A DNA stretch of 64,000 nucleotides from Manihot esculenta (lineage: Eukaryota > Streptophyta > Magnoliopsida > Malpighiales > Euphorbiaceae): assembly GCF_001659605.2 (NCBI RefSeq), contig NC_035164.2:11444965-11508964 (forward strand), given 5' to 3'. Shown one piece after another: positions 9,435 through 21,398 of the stretch. A program made the position numbers and the translations under genes. Position 1 is the first letter of the stretch; each line of letters begins with the position of its first letter. Below the pieces are notes generated by a model, which worked only from the letters and a program-made list of their open reading frames with translations, was not told the DNA's origin and made no database searches.

Positions 9435-11551
9435 TGACAGAACGGTTGTCGAAGCCGGTCAAAATAATCAATTCATTTATCAACAATATAAATACTGTAG
9501 ATAGTGGTGAAAGGATCGAATCCACAGGGAATTGATACTTACCTATCTTTCTTGTCAAGACCAAATAAACAAACAAAAAATAAATAGACAATGAAAATAA
9601 AGTGCAAGTAAAGTAAAAAAAAGGGTTTTGAGATTGATTCAATTAATCTAATGGTGAAAGCAAATAAATAAAGCAAATAAAAATAAAGAGGAAACAATAA
9701 TGATAAAAGCTCTAGTTGAAGATTCAGATTCACTTTAGTTGATAGGATTGATCATTGACTCATATGTTCCTTTGTTGATTCAATAAATTGGCCATGGAGA
9801 TTGAAGAAGCTTCTCACATCCATTATCTCTCTTTAAGATTAAATCAATTAGGGAAAGTCCTCCAATTAATTACTAATTAACAATTGTCAAAGAACGTCTT
9901 TGAGCCACAAGCCTTATACAATAGTCAATCGCATAAAGAAATAGAGAGAACCAATTCTAGTCACCCACATGCATGGAGACAACACTAGATCATGCAATTT
10001 CCTTGGTGATGCACCAAGTGTTCTTATGTTTAAACAATTCAAGCAATTACGGACTTAAAATCATTCAAACCAACAATATATTACTTTGCAACAAAGAATC
10101 AATGGAGATATTAAATAACAAAGCAATAATGTCCTTAAGCATGAAATCACAAGAATACTGAATAACAAAAAGATAAACAATGTAGTCCAAGTCTCTCAAT
10201 CCACAATACAACTAAAGCTTCACTTGTTCTTCAACTAGAATGAAAGGTTTCAGCCTCTCATGGCTGAAACAAAAACTAAAAATAAAAGAAAAGAAGAAAT
10301 ATAGAAGAAGAGATGTGAATTTCGTAGGTGTCTCCCAAGGGGAGCTTCGGGACCCTGTAGAGGCTTCTTATGTGGCTTTTTATAGTTGAAGAGTGTTGCC
10401 CTAGGTCATAATTACTGCCCAAGAGGTATTTTCTGCCCAAGATGTGTCTGAAAAGGAAAGAATCGCGCTTTTCGGCTTCAGAAGGAAGGCTGCGCGAAAA
10501 TGCACTGCTGAAGGAAGTTGGTGCGCGCGGTTTGCTCTCAGAAAGGGAAGGAGGCACAGATTGTGCTTCCTAAATAAGTTTAGATGCTGACCTTGCTTCC
10601 TAATTAGTGTAGAGGCTGCCCAAGGTGCTGCCCATATGCAACTTGCTGCCCAAGTTGTTGCAAAAGAGGAAAGAATCGGACTGCAAGGCTTCAGAAGGAA
10701 GTTGGCGCGCAGATTGCCTTCAGAATAGGAAAGGAGCGTACCTTGTGCTTGAAAAGGAAGGAAGAGCGATCCAAGGCTGCCAATAGAGGAAGAAAAGTCG
10801 TGGCTTAATGTTCATAAGGAAATATGCACGTACTAAGGCTTTCAGAAGAGGAAGGATGCGCGGATCATGCTTCCAGAAGAGGTGGCGCGCGCATGGATTG
10901 CAAAAGAGGCAGGAGAATGCAGTCATTAATGTGCAGAAGTGGAAAGATATATGTCCAGTCTTTCCTTTTTAGGTGGAGCCTTCATTTGAATTTTAAACGC
11001 TGAACGCAGAAGAGGCAAGTGTGCCTTGATGAGACCTTGCTGCCTAAATTGGAAGATTTGACTGCTGCAGTACGTGCACATCTTTGAATAAGGAAAGAAA
11101 GATCTGCGATTCGAAATTCAAATAATTTCCTGACTGAGCTTTCCTTATTTGCTTTTGTCTCTGCACTTTCCTCATTTGAAGACTTTCCTTTTCTGAAAAC
11201 CTGCCTTATTTGAAAACTTTCCTTTCTTAGCACATGTTCTAAATAAGGCAGGAAAGATTCTGCAGTTCGAATTTCGGACAGTTTGCTGACTGTGCTTTCT
11301 GACTCTTTCCTTATTTGGCACTTTCCATATATGAAGACTTTCCTTATTTGGAACTTTCCATATATGAAAACTTTCCTTTTCTGGAACTTTCCATATTTGG
11401 CACTTTTTGGCAGTTTTAAGAGCATTTTCTCCAGATTGTCTCTTTACACCTAATATCTGCAAAACATGATTAAAACCACAAAATTAGGCAGAAAAGGTGC
11501 AAATAAACATTAAGAACATCATGATAAAGTGGGCTAAAATATGCTCTGTCA
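9435..11551 (-). repeat. 5' LTR of element N (2,117 bp)
   Basis: Runs TGACAGAA to CTCTGTCA. It matches the left LTR at an offset of about 4,512 bp in its right three quarters; I noticed three substitutions there. The 33-bp repeat recurs from 11317. Its left 0.5 kb is clearly diverged from the partner LTR. TSD GATCA follows at 11552-11556. Confidence 0.92.
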
Positions 11552-12071
11552 GATCACCAGCAGGGTGGTGCCCATAATCAGAGAAAGGATCAAGACTGTT
11601 GCAAGCAGACAAAAGAGTTATGCAGATGTCCGTAGAAGACAAGTGGAGTTTCAGGAGGGGGATTTGGTATTGCTCAAAGTGTCTCCAATGAAAGGGATGC
11701 TTTGGTTTGGAAAGAAAGGTAAGCTAGCTCCACGGTACATTGGACCCTTTGAAGTCTTGCAAAAGATTGGGAATGTATCGTACAAGCTGGACTTGCCTAC
11801 TTCAATGGAAAGAATCCACCCGGTTTTTCATGTTTCTATGTTGAGAAAGTTCGTGTCGGATACGGGCAAGGTTCTTAGTGAGCCTGATGTGGAAATCCAA
11901 GAGGATCTCACCTATGTGGCGCAGCCGGTACGGATCCTAGACACTCATATCAGAAAGCTAAGAAACAAGGAAATCCCGATGGTGAAAGTCCTCTGGAATC
12001 ACCACAACATCGAAGAGTGTACTTGGGAGACACAGGAGTCCATGCTCCGGCAATATCCTCATCTCTTCTAA
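11552..12071 (+). pseudogene. Element B pol, 3' end: integrase C-terminus and chromodomain
   Basis: Continues the element B frame after N ([14 protein letters not shown] onward) to TAA 12069-12071. The GPY/F-like region ([15 protein letters not shown]), the [12 protein letters not shown] motif and the chromodomain tail (VKVLWNHHNIEECTWE) are complete. This segment alone is open, but the gene is dead upstream (5' truncation, TAG at 4752, N insertion). An ATG at 11541 lies inside N and is fortuitous. Confidence 0.92.
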
Positions 12072-12133
12072 AGTAAGTTTTATGTGCTTTGTATGAATGT
12101 TTATGTTTTATGCTATGTATATGTTGTTTGGTA

Positions 12134-12169
12134 AACATTCGGGGACGAATGTTCTTAAGGGGGGAAGAA
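12134..12169 (+). promoter_or_regulatory. Stem-loop plus polypurine tract of element B
   Basis: A perfect 8-bp inverted repeat AACATTCG / CGAATGTT with loop GGGA at 12134-12153 is followed by AAGGGGGGAAGAA at 12157-12169, directly before the LTR. Confidence 0.87.
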
Positions 12170-14471
12170 TGTAATACCCGGCTAGACTCCGGTATCAGAA
12201 TTCCTACCGTCCGGTGGAATCTCGGATGTCGAAAACCTTTAGAAGGGTAAAATCATGTTTTCATAAATGTTTTAATGTATTTTACGGTATTAAGCAAAAA
12301 GGAAATTGAGTTTTAAATGAAAAAGACCAAGGAGACATTTCCAGGTTCGGCCGCCGAACCTCAAGTTCGGCCGCCGAACATTGGATGGTTTAGGGGGGCA
12401 AGTTAGGCTTCCGAAAATCTCAAAGGTTCGGCCGCCGAACCTCCGCCGAACTTGCATGAGATGTGGGGGCACGTTCGGCTGCCGAAAGGTGGTCTGCCAG
12501 CCCTATATAAGAGCTCCATGGCCGAAACGGGCGAGTTTTCTCCCCATTTTCGGCCACGGTGAGTTCATGCTCTCCTATGGTTTGTTGTTGATGTTGTTCC
12601 TCCGATCTTTCATGTTTTAACAAGCTTTATGTTGATTTGAAGAGATTTGAGCAAAAAGAGCAAGTTTTGGAAACTTGGAGACCAAAGAGCGGATCTCTCC
12701 CATCTCCGAATTGGATCGTCTCTCCTCTCGTTCCACAAGAGGTAAGAGTAGATCCATAGTTCATTACATGTTTTAAGTAAGTTTTATGAGGTTTTATGGG
12801 GTAGAAATGCATGTGTAGGTTTATGTGAAGTTTATGAGTGTATTGTGCGTTTATGAACAATGTATGTTGGTTATGCATGTTTGATGTGTTGTAGATGGGG
12901 TTTAGGATAGTTTGAAGCCCCTAGGAGCTGGTATGCTTGAGTATGCATATTGTAGAATAGGAAAATGCATGATTGTATGAGTTGGGAGGCGTTTGTGCAT
13001 GTTGAAACCGAGTTTCTGCCCTTTGGGAGAAACCAGGTTCGGCAGCCGAAGGCTCTTTCGGCCGCCGAACCTGCCTTTGGTAGCATGTATTGGCTGCCGA
13101 ACCCTGCCCCCGAAAGTGGACTTTCGGTTCTGGAAGGGAGTTTCGGCCGCCGAAAGTGCCGCCGAACATGCATGAGTTTCGTCTCTGGAGGGAACCTTCG
13201 GCCGCCGAAAGTGCCGCAGAAGGTGCATGAGTTTCGGCTCTTGAGGGCCTTTCGGCCGCCGAACCTGCCGCCGAAAGTGCCCTGTTCAGCCCTCCTTTGC
13301 ATGATTTCCATGATTGTTTTAAGGCATTTTTGTGGGGTATTTCAGAGTCATGTTTATGTATGTTAGGTCCCTCATTTGAGTCCACCTGTGTAGGTTCGGA
13401 CCTGAGGAACCGAGGACCTCAGCAGTGAGATAGCTGCTTCAGAGTCATTAGAGCTTCAACCAGAGGTGAGTGGAATAACTTCTTATGTTTTAAAAATAAA
13501 AATAAATCAGTTTTAGCATGATTCACGCATCATGAATGCCATGAGATATAATAGGATGTTTGCATTAGAATTTACGAATATGTTGCATTGCATATTATGT
13601 TGATGATGTGGATGAATGTTGAATGATCCTTTAGTCCTCGTATGGTATGACTTGATGTGATATGGTATGGTATGGAAGTCCAGGTCGAGGCCCATTCTAC
13701 GCCCCTGGCACTATAGTAAGAGAAAGACTAGGTCGAGGCCCATTCTACGCCCCTGGCATTATTGGAATGTTATGTTATGTTTGTTATGATAAGAGAAAGA
13801 CCAGGTCGAGGCCCATTCTACGCCCCTGGCACTATTTGAATGTGTTGAGGACTATTGGTGACAAATTCATCATTGATGTGATTAGTTGTGATGTGATGCA
13901 TTCCATATTATCATGTGGTTTAATTATCATGTTTTATTATTCTGCTCACTGGGCTCTAGTAGCTCACCCCTCTCCCTTAACCCCCAGGTTTACAGGTACA
14001 GGGTAGACCAGGAGGTCAGCAGGAGTAGAGTCTTGATGTATGTAATAGATAGTTGTGGACATGAATATGATGTAACGTAAAAGTATAGTGTAGAAATGTT
14101 ATGTAATAATGTTTATGGATGTTAGAGTTGTGCTTGACCATAGTATGTTGTAAATCCCTTTTCAGTACATGATCTTAGATGTGTAACAATACTTATTGTA
14201 AACCAAACTTAATTTATGTTATGTCACCCCATTGGAGCATTGATGAGGACTCTAAGGTGGGGTTAATGTTTATATTTATGAATAGTGCATGCACAGGTTG
14301 AGTTTGGTGGTTGAATGGAAAGAAAAGTTCAAAATTTTTATGTATATTGTTGATCATGTATGGGATTGAACAGGTTCACAGGATGAATGTTTGGCTTGCT
14401 ACGGGTCCCGGCGGCCTTAAGCCGATCTGGATCCTAGCGCCGGTAGCGGTCCGGATTTTCGGGTCGTTACA
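12170..14471 (+). repeat. 3' LTR of element B (2,302 bp)
   Basis: TGTAATACCCGGC to TCGGGTCGTTACA. It has palindromes upstream of a TATATAA box (12504-12510) and a second palindrome cluster at about 13035-13280. The conserved block is at 13366-13394. Three repeats reading CCAGGTCGAGGCCCATTCTA and ending CCCCTGGCA lie at 13680-13832. Downstream the sequence passes directly into U5 of element C. Confidence 0.92.
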
Positions 14472-14742
14472 GTAGGCTTGTCACAAAGTTTGATATGGAA
14501 ATTTCATCGTTTAGGGGGTCAATTTTACATTTTAATTTTTTTTTGGATATTTTTATAATTTTACATATTAGGATTTTTTTTCCTATTATTAATAGCCTCC
14601 CTTGGCTATTAGAGACTCACTTTTCAATCTTCAAAAAATTTCAATAAGAATTTTCGGCTTCTAGCCTATCTTTTCTTTTATATCATCTTAGCCAAGCGAC
14701 ATTGGTTAAAACTCCTGACGGAGTCTAAATAGTCCTTTATCA
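14472..14742 (+). repeat. 5' LTR remnant of element C
   Basis: The last 271 bp of the LTR, ending ...TTTATCA two bases before the primer site. The 5' part was lost when B inserted or when the left flank of B was deleted. It aligns with 29960-30230. Confidence 0.82.
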
Positions 14743-14745
14743 AAT

Positions 14746-14757
14746 TGGTATCAGAGC
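14746..14757 (+). promoter_or_regulatory. Primer-binding site of element C (initiator tRNA-Met)
   Basis: TGGTATCAGAGC, the standard plant site complementary to the 3' end of initiator tRNA-Met, 3 nt after the LTR end. Confidence 0.88.
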
Positions 14758-14768
14758 AAAGTTCGACC

Positions 14769-17700
14769 ATGGCAGACAACCAAGAGGCGCGACTAGCTGC
14801 AATTGAGGCATCTTTAGCAGAATTGAGGGAGATGATTGGATAGTCGGTCCAGCAGCAGGGAATCCACCAACCCACCATCGCCGAACGCTCCCAACCAGTC
14901 ACAAATCCTGTGCCTGCAAATCCCCAACAAAATTATCAGAAAGGCTACAAGATCAAGATAGACCTTCAAAACTTTTCTGGTTTGTTGGATGTAGAATTTA
15001 TTCTTGATTGGTTGGTGGAGGTTGAACGTTTCTTCGAAGTTATGTACGTGGAAGAGGATCGCAAGATTTCATTTGTGGCCTATAAGTTAAAAGGGGGTGC
15101 AACAACCTAGTGGAATTCGCTTAAAAATGAACGCTATTGGATGAGGCTGGAACCCATATGAAACTAGGTGTTGATAAAGCAGATGATTGAACAACGATTT
15201 TTGCCTAGCGATCATGCTCAGGTTTTGTATAACCGGTATCATGATTATGTACAGGGGAATCAAATGGTGGATGAATATACCGATGAGTTTTTGAGGTTGC
15301 AGGCGAGGTGTGAAAACTGTGAGAACAAAGCCCAACAGGTTGCTCATTATCAGAGGGGCCTTAATCATGAAATTCGCTATATGATGGGTGTAGCTGAGAT
15401 TTTAATTTTGGCAGATGCCATTGAGATGGCAAAAAGGACAGAGCAGCGTGTTGATTGGCAGCCACAACTATAGTATAATCAAAATTTTAATTACAAAAAT
15501 TCTTGTTCGACAGGGACGCAGCAGTATAGAGGCAATTACAGCAGACAACCTTTTAAGATTGTAAATTCTGGCAATCCTCAGAATACTATGGAAGAAAGGA
15601 GAGACAATAAAGGAAAAATAGTCACCACTACAGTAGACAAAGGAGGCAGAACCAATCCTTATCAGAAGCCAACGGGAGACATATGTTACCGCTGCAGGCA
15701 ACCTGATCATCGATCGAATAATCATCCAGAACGTAGAGGAGTTAATAATGATCGTCGACAAGTTAATGTGATTGAGCAGGTGGCTGAATCTGAGGAGGAA
15801 GTAGATAACGATGACAAATCTATTATTGGTTCTGAAGATGGAGAGGTCACCTATGTGGTGAAGAAAATCTTATGCTCGATAAAACAGGAGGATGAGATGC
15901 AAAGGAGGAGGATTTTCCAGGCATAGTGTCGAGTAGGAGAGGTAATTTGCAGGCTAATTATAGAAGCTGCAGTTGTGAGAATCTGATAGCTAAGCAATTG
16001 GCGGAGAAATTGCAGTTGCCTACACAACCGCACCCTTCGCCATACAAAGTCGGAAGGATTAAGGAAGGTTCGACAATTGAGGTTAACAGAATCTGCAGCA
16101 TGCCTATCTCAATCGGTAAATCTTACACTGAACCTATTAATTGTGATGTTGTGGATATGGATTGTTGTGGAATTTTGCTAGATCGCCCTTGGCAGTTTGA
16201 TGCTGATTCTTTGCTTAAGGGGAAGGAGAATTCATACATGTTCATGTGGAATCGAAAGAAGATTATTATTTTGCCTTCTGGTTCTGCCAAACATTCTAAA
16301 GTGGAAGGGAAGAATGTTGTTGTTGTTTCCATGGGAGTGCAGAGGCTATCAGGCGCAGTTGAAAAATCTAGAGGCACACTGACTTTATTGGTGGGAGCAA
16401 AAGGTGCAATGAAGAATGCACCATCTTTACCACTACCTGTCAAAGAACTGCTAAAGGAGTTTCCTAAGATAGTGGAGGAATCCTTCAAGCTTCCACCTTT
16501 GCAGGATATCCAACATCATATTGATCTAATTCCTGGATCAAAATTATCGAATCGTCTCATTACAAGATGAGTCCAAAGGAGAGTGAAACCCTCCAAGAAC
16601 AGGTTGAAGAATTATTGAAGAATTATTGAAGAAGGGGTATATTCGAGAGAGCATTAGCCCCTAGGGAGTACTTGCCCTATTAGTTACAAAGAAAGACGGG
16701 ACTTGGAGAATATGCGTAAATAGCAGGGCCATTAATAAAATTACAGTTTAGTATCGATTTCTTATTCCACGACTGGATGACATGCTGGATCAGCTATCCG
16801 GGTCTAAAGTCTTCTCTAAGATCGACCTTAAAAGCAGTTATCACCAAGTTCGAATTAAGGAGGGAGATGAATGGAAGACAACCTTCAAGACTAAGGAAGG
16901 CTTGTATGAGTGGCTGGTTATGCTCTTTGGTTTGATGAATGCACCTAGCACTTTTATGCGACTTATGAACTAGGTTTTGCGTTCTTTCTTATGCAAATTT
17001 ATGGTTTTTTATTATGATGACATCTTGATTTTTAGCCGCAGCAAAGAAGAACACTTACAGCATCTTCATCAAGTCATGACAGTCTTGCAAGAAAGTAAGC
17101 TGGTTATTAATCTTAAAAAGTGCATTTATATGACGGAGAGCGTTCTGTTCCTCGGATTCGTTATTAGTGCAGAAAGGATACATGTTGATGAGAAGAAGGT
17201 AGAAACAATACGGAATTGGCTCATCCCCAAAACTATTTCTGAAGTTCGCAGCTTTCATGACCTTACTACTTTCTATCAACGGTTTATCAGAAATTTCAGT
17301 AGCATCGTTGCCCTTATCATATATTGCTTGAAGAAAAAGAGAGTGCAGAAATTTGCTTGGACTGACACTGCCAATAAGAGCTTTGAAGAGATTAAAAGAT
17401 AAACTTATTTCTGCCCCTATTCTTGCTCTACTCGATTTTGATAAACTGTTTGAGGTTGAATGTGATGCTTATGGAGTTGGAATTGGCGGAGTATTGTCAC
17501 AGTCTAAAAGGCCTATTGCCTTCTTTAGTGAGAAACTGAATGAAGCTAGGAAGAAGTGGTTTACATATGAGCAGGAGTTATATGCAATATTCTGGGTTTT
17601 TAAAACTTGTGAACAGTATCTGATGGGGCGAGAGTTTATTATTCACACAGATCATCAATCTTTGATCCACTTTAAAACTAAAAAACATGTGAATAAGATA

Positions 17701-18035
17701 CATGCTTGATGGACAGTTTATTTTAGAGCATTTCATTATGTCATAAAACATAACGTTGGCCATAGTAATACGGTGGCAGATGCTTTGAGTAGGAGGGCTG
17801 CTCTGTTGATTACAATTAATCAGGAGGTTGTAGATTTTGAATTTCTGAAGAATTTGTATGCTACAGATGATGACTCTGCTGATATATGGGCTAAAGTCCA
17901 GGCTCACCAGCCTGCTGATGGATTCTTGATACATGATGGTTTTCTTTTTAAGGAGAACAAGTTATGCATTCCTTGATTTTCTTTGCGAAAAAAATTGATT
18001 CGGGAGGTCAATGGAGGAGGTTTGAGTAGTCATTT
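14769..18035 (+). pseudogene. Element C gag-pol: gag, protease, RT, RNase H (multiply broken)
   Basis: ATG 14769 opens a gag (MADNQEARLAAIEASLAELR) with a stop at 14841. Later blocks show the gag core (FLRLQARCENCENKAQQ), a zinc knuckle near 15684 (CYRCRQPDH then NNH, so the last Cys is His) and a protease-like region. Then come RT with [20 protein letters not shown] and the YYDDILIFS box near 17010-17036, and RNase H (CDAYGVGIGGVL, IHTDHQSL). ADALSRRAALL marks the RNase H/integrase boundary. In-frame stops occur at about 14841, 15108, 15471, 16971, 17706 and 17974, with frameshifts between. The frame enters the integrase zinc finger (GGGLSSHF) where solo LTR S interrupts it. Confidence 0.85.
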
Positions 18036-20278
18036 TGTAATACCCGGCAAGAGTCCGGCATCGAAATTCCTGTCGTCCGGTGGAATCCAGGATGTCAGAA
18101 TTCTCTAGACGGGTAGGATTTATGTTTTTCTAAAGTCATGAAGTCTGTTTTCATGTTTTCAAGTTAAATGAAAAGAGTTTTTGAAAGAAAAGAACCAAGG
18201 CAGAAAAGCCAGGTTCGGCCGCCGAACATGCATGGCTTTCGGTTTCACGTGTGGCCGCCGAAGGTGGTCTGGCCAGCCACCTATAAAAGGCCCTCAGTCG
18301 GTTGAAAGGATAACTCTTGCCGTTTTCTTTCACTTTCTGAGGTGAGACCCTGTCCTTCTTAAGTTTTCTTCATGGTTTCATCAAATCATGCAAAGGGTTG
18401 ATTGATTTTTATGGATTTTGAAGGTTTTGAGCTAAAAACACAAAGTTGTGAAGTTTGGAGAGTTTAAAGGAGAGTTGCTCCAAAACTCCACGTTAGGATC
18501 GTTCATCTTCTTGGTTTCAAGAGGTAAGGGAAGATCCTGAGCTTGTTTTCATGATTTATACAGGTTTTATGTGATTTTGGGAGAGAGTTGCATGAATAGG
18601 GTAAAAAGAGAGGTTTTGATGATTTTGTGAGAAAAGCATGTTTATGTGTTATATGTTTGTGTTGTTGGGGTTTTTAGGTAGTTTCTGACCCCTTTGAGCA
18701 TATGCTTAGGTGTATGCATGTTAAGGAAGTGAGGTGGTTGAGTTTGGGAGAGTTTGGTGCATTTTGGCGTGAGGCAGAGCAAGGTTCTGCCTTGCTGATG
18801 AACCCAGCTTCGGCCGCCGAAGAAAGGTTCGGCCGCCGAACGTGCTGAGGAGGTGGCTTCGGTTGCCTAAGCTTGCACCCGAGCCTTTGGACTTTCGCTC
18901 TGGAGGGGAGTTTCGGCCGTCGAAGGTGCTGCCGAAGGTTAGAGACTTTCGTCTCTGGAGTGCCTTTCAGCCCCCGAAACTTGCCCCCGAAAGGGTTCAG
19001 CTGCCGAAAGTTGAGATTCGGCCGCCGAAGGTGCATGAGTTTCGGCTCTGGAGAGGACTTTCGGCCGCCAAACCTGCCGCCGAAAGTATCCTGTCTAGCC
19101 TTCTTTTGCATGTTTTGCATGGATGTTTGAGTGAGTTTATGGGGATTCTTGGGGAGTCTAATAGAGTTATTCATAAGCTAGTTTGGTCCCTCATTTGAGT
19201 CCATCTGTGTAGGCACAGACCAGAGGAACCAGAGAGAGCAGCAGTGAGTACTGCTCCAGCGTTTACAGAGCCTGCAGAGTCAGTCCAGAGAGCCAGAGGT
19301 GAGTGGAACTAAACTTAATACTCGTTTTAAATGAGACATTGAATGCTTTTAGCATCTTTCATGCATCATGATTATGCAATAGGGTGAGTGCATTAGAATT
19401 TACAAAGATGTTGCATTGCATACTTATTTGTTGATGTGGGTGAATGCTGAATGATTCAATAGTTCCAGACAGGAAGTCCAGTACCCCATTCTACGGCCTG
19501 GCAAGTATAGAAAGTCCAGTACCCCATTCTACGGCCTGGCAGGTATAGTAAAGACCAGGTGCCCAGTCTACGCCCTGGCAAATGGTAAGTACAGGTGTTA
19601 TATACATATATACATATACAGTACAGGAAGACCAGAACCCCAGTCTACGGCCTGGCACGGAACAGTTACTGGAACTATGTGGTGACAGGTTTATCCTTGA
19701 TGTGAATTGTCTGTGATATGATGCATTCCATAAGATCATGTTTTCATGACCTGTTTTACTGTTCTACTCACTGGGCTATAGAGCTCATCCCACTCCCTTA
19801 ACCCCAGTTTTGCAGGTTCCAGTGTACAGTGTACAGGAAAAGATCAGCAGAGTACAGAAAGAGTAAAGAGATGTGTAATAGCTGAGAGTGGACATGTAAT
19901 ATTAAAGAAATATATTAGCTGTGTATACAGTGCAAGTTGTGCTTGACTTAGTTATTTGGTATTGTAAATCTTGTGTTATGTACATGATCTGTATATGTAT
20001 ATATTTTACAGAGTATGTGAAAAATCAGGCTTAACAGGTATGAGTTAACCCATCTAGAGCAAGCTCTAGTCAGGGGTACAGAGTACAGAGTACAGAGATA
20101 GTGCATGCACAGGTTAAGCCTTGGTTCAGAAAAGAGTTTTTTATTTTCACAGAAAATGTATGATCATGTATGAGATTTACAGGTACACAGAGAGTATAGC
20201 AGGCTTGCTACGGGTTCTGGATGCCTTAAGCCGACCTGAATCCTAGCGCCAGTGACGGTCCATTTTGGGGTCGTTACA
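18036..20278 (+). repeat. Element S: solo Tekay-like LTR (2,243 bp), TSD CATTT
   Basis: TGTAATACCCGGC to GGGGTCGTTACA, flanked by CATTT at 18031-18035 and 20279-20283. No internal sequence remains, which indicates unequal recombination between the two LTRs of a former element. TATAAAAG is at 18281-18288. Palindromes sit at 18211-18223 and in a cluster at about 18809-19085, more degenerate than in other copies. The conserved block is at 19185-19213. Four CCAG...CCTGGCA repeats lie at about 19470-19660. The insertion splits the integrase of C. Confidence 0.93.
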
Positions 20279-20283
20279 CATTT

Positions 20284-21366
20284 GGAGCGTGATAAAATTA
20301 TTGCTGGATTGGAGGAGTGTTTTTACTGGCCACAATTAAAAAGGGATACAGGTTGGATGGTCCAGAAGTGCCCAGTTTGTCAAAATTAGAAGGGACATTA
20401 AGAATACAGGCTTATACACTCCACTGCCTATTCCAACACATCCTTAGGAGGACTTGTCTATGGATTTTATTCTTGATCGTCCATGTACTCAACGTTAATC
20501 TGATTTCATTTTTGTTGTTATTGACAGGTTCTCCAAAATGGCGCATTTCATTCCTTGCAAGAAAACTAATGATGCTTCTCATGTGGTAAAACTGTTCTTT
20601 CAGGAGATTGTTCACTTACATAGTGTCCCCAAGACTATTACCTCTAACAGAGATGTGAAGTTTCTAACTCACTTCTGGGTGACTTTATGAAAATGTATTG
20701 AAACTGAACTGAACTTCGATACAGCAGTGCTGCCCATTCCCAAACTGAAGTGTTGAACTACACACTTGGCAATCTTCTGCGTTGCATCTGCAGTAATAAG
20801 AAAGCTATTTGGGATTTTGCTCTTGCCCAAGCAGAATTTGCTTACAACAGTGCTGTCCACAGCTCCACAAAGATGTCAACGTTTGCAGTTGTGTATAGAA
20901 AAGTCCCAGCGCATACAGTTGATCTTATTGCCCTTCTCATAGGTTCTCACAACAGTATTGCAGCAAGCAACTTGGCAAAACAACATGTGGATGTTTTCAA
21001 ACAGGTACAACAATACCTTATAGAAGCCAATAATAAATATAAAGTTACAACTGATAAATATAGGTGTTTCAAGTCCTTCAATACCGGTGACCAAGCTATG
21101 GTGCATTTACGCAAGGAGCATGGTGGAGGATAGAAAAAGCTTGATGTAAAAAAGATTTGTCCATTCCGGATCATTAAGAAGATTGATGACAATACTTATG
21201 TTCTTGACCTCCCAAATAAGATGAAAATTTTTAAGACGTTTAACATAGTGGATCTATTTCAGTACTACCCTACTGATGACAACTCGAAGTCAAATTCTTT
21301 ACAAGTGGAAGGGAATGACACGGAGCAATTAGCTTTGGATTTTATGACAGACTTGGACTGGGCCTA
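20284..21366 (+). pseudogene. Element C integrase and polyprotein C-terminus (broken)
   Basis: Continues C after the solo [27 protein letters not shown] (integrase zinc finger), [12 protein letters not shown] (core), then ITSNRDVKF. The second catalytic Asp of the DDE triad is here Asn (family SDRD). A short deletion removes part of the third catalytic region. The frame recovers as ALAQAEFAYNSAVHSS and runs to a C-terminal region (VLDLPNK, FKTFN, VEGN) ending at TAA 21364-21366. There are several frameshifts. No Tekay-type chromodomain is visible. Confidence 0.83.
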
Positions 21367-21398
21367 ACTTTTGCTGCCGACGTCCGATAGAGACTCAC

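Larger units (their letters stand above)
4918..11551 (-). mobile_element. Element N: non-autonomous LTR retrotransposon (6,634 bp)
   Basis: Two direct repeats of 2.1 kb, each starting TGACAGA and ending TCTGTCA, flank a 2.4-kb internal region. Orientation is minus: an 18-nt primer-binding site matching the 3' end of plant tRNA-Asp abuts the right LTR, and a purine-rich tract on the minus strand abuts the left LTR. There is a perfect 5-bp TSD. No protease, RT or integrase is present, only one reading frame of unknown function, so it must depend on enzymes of another element. The tRNA-Asp site is typical of Athila-like elements, but the protein gives no lineage signal. It fits the large non-autonomous (LARD-like) class. 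Confidence 0.93.
3235..14471 (+). mobile_element. Element B: 5'-truncated Tekay-like element split by element N
   Basis: Homology to intact Tekay-like pol begins abruptly near 3235, inside the RT, so LTR, gag, protease and most of RT are missing. The element runs to 4917, is interrupted by N (4918-11551), resumes at 11552 and ends with its own LTR at 14471. Either side of N the reading frame matches exactly across the GATCA duplication. The LTR is of the same subfamily type as G (ends in a CGGGTCGTTACA string). B itself sits in the 5' LTR of element C, whose U5 starts at 14472. Confidence 0.9.
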
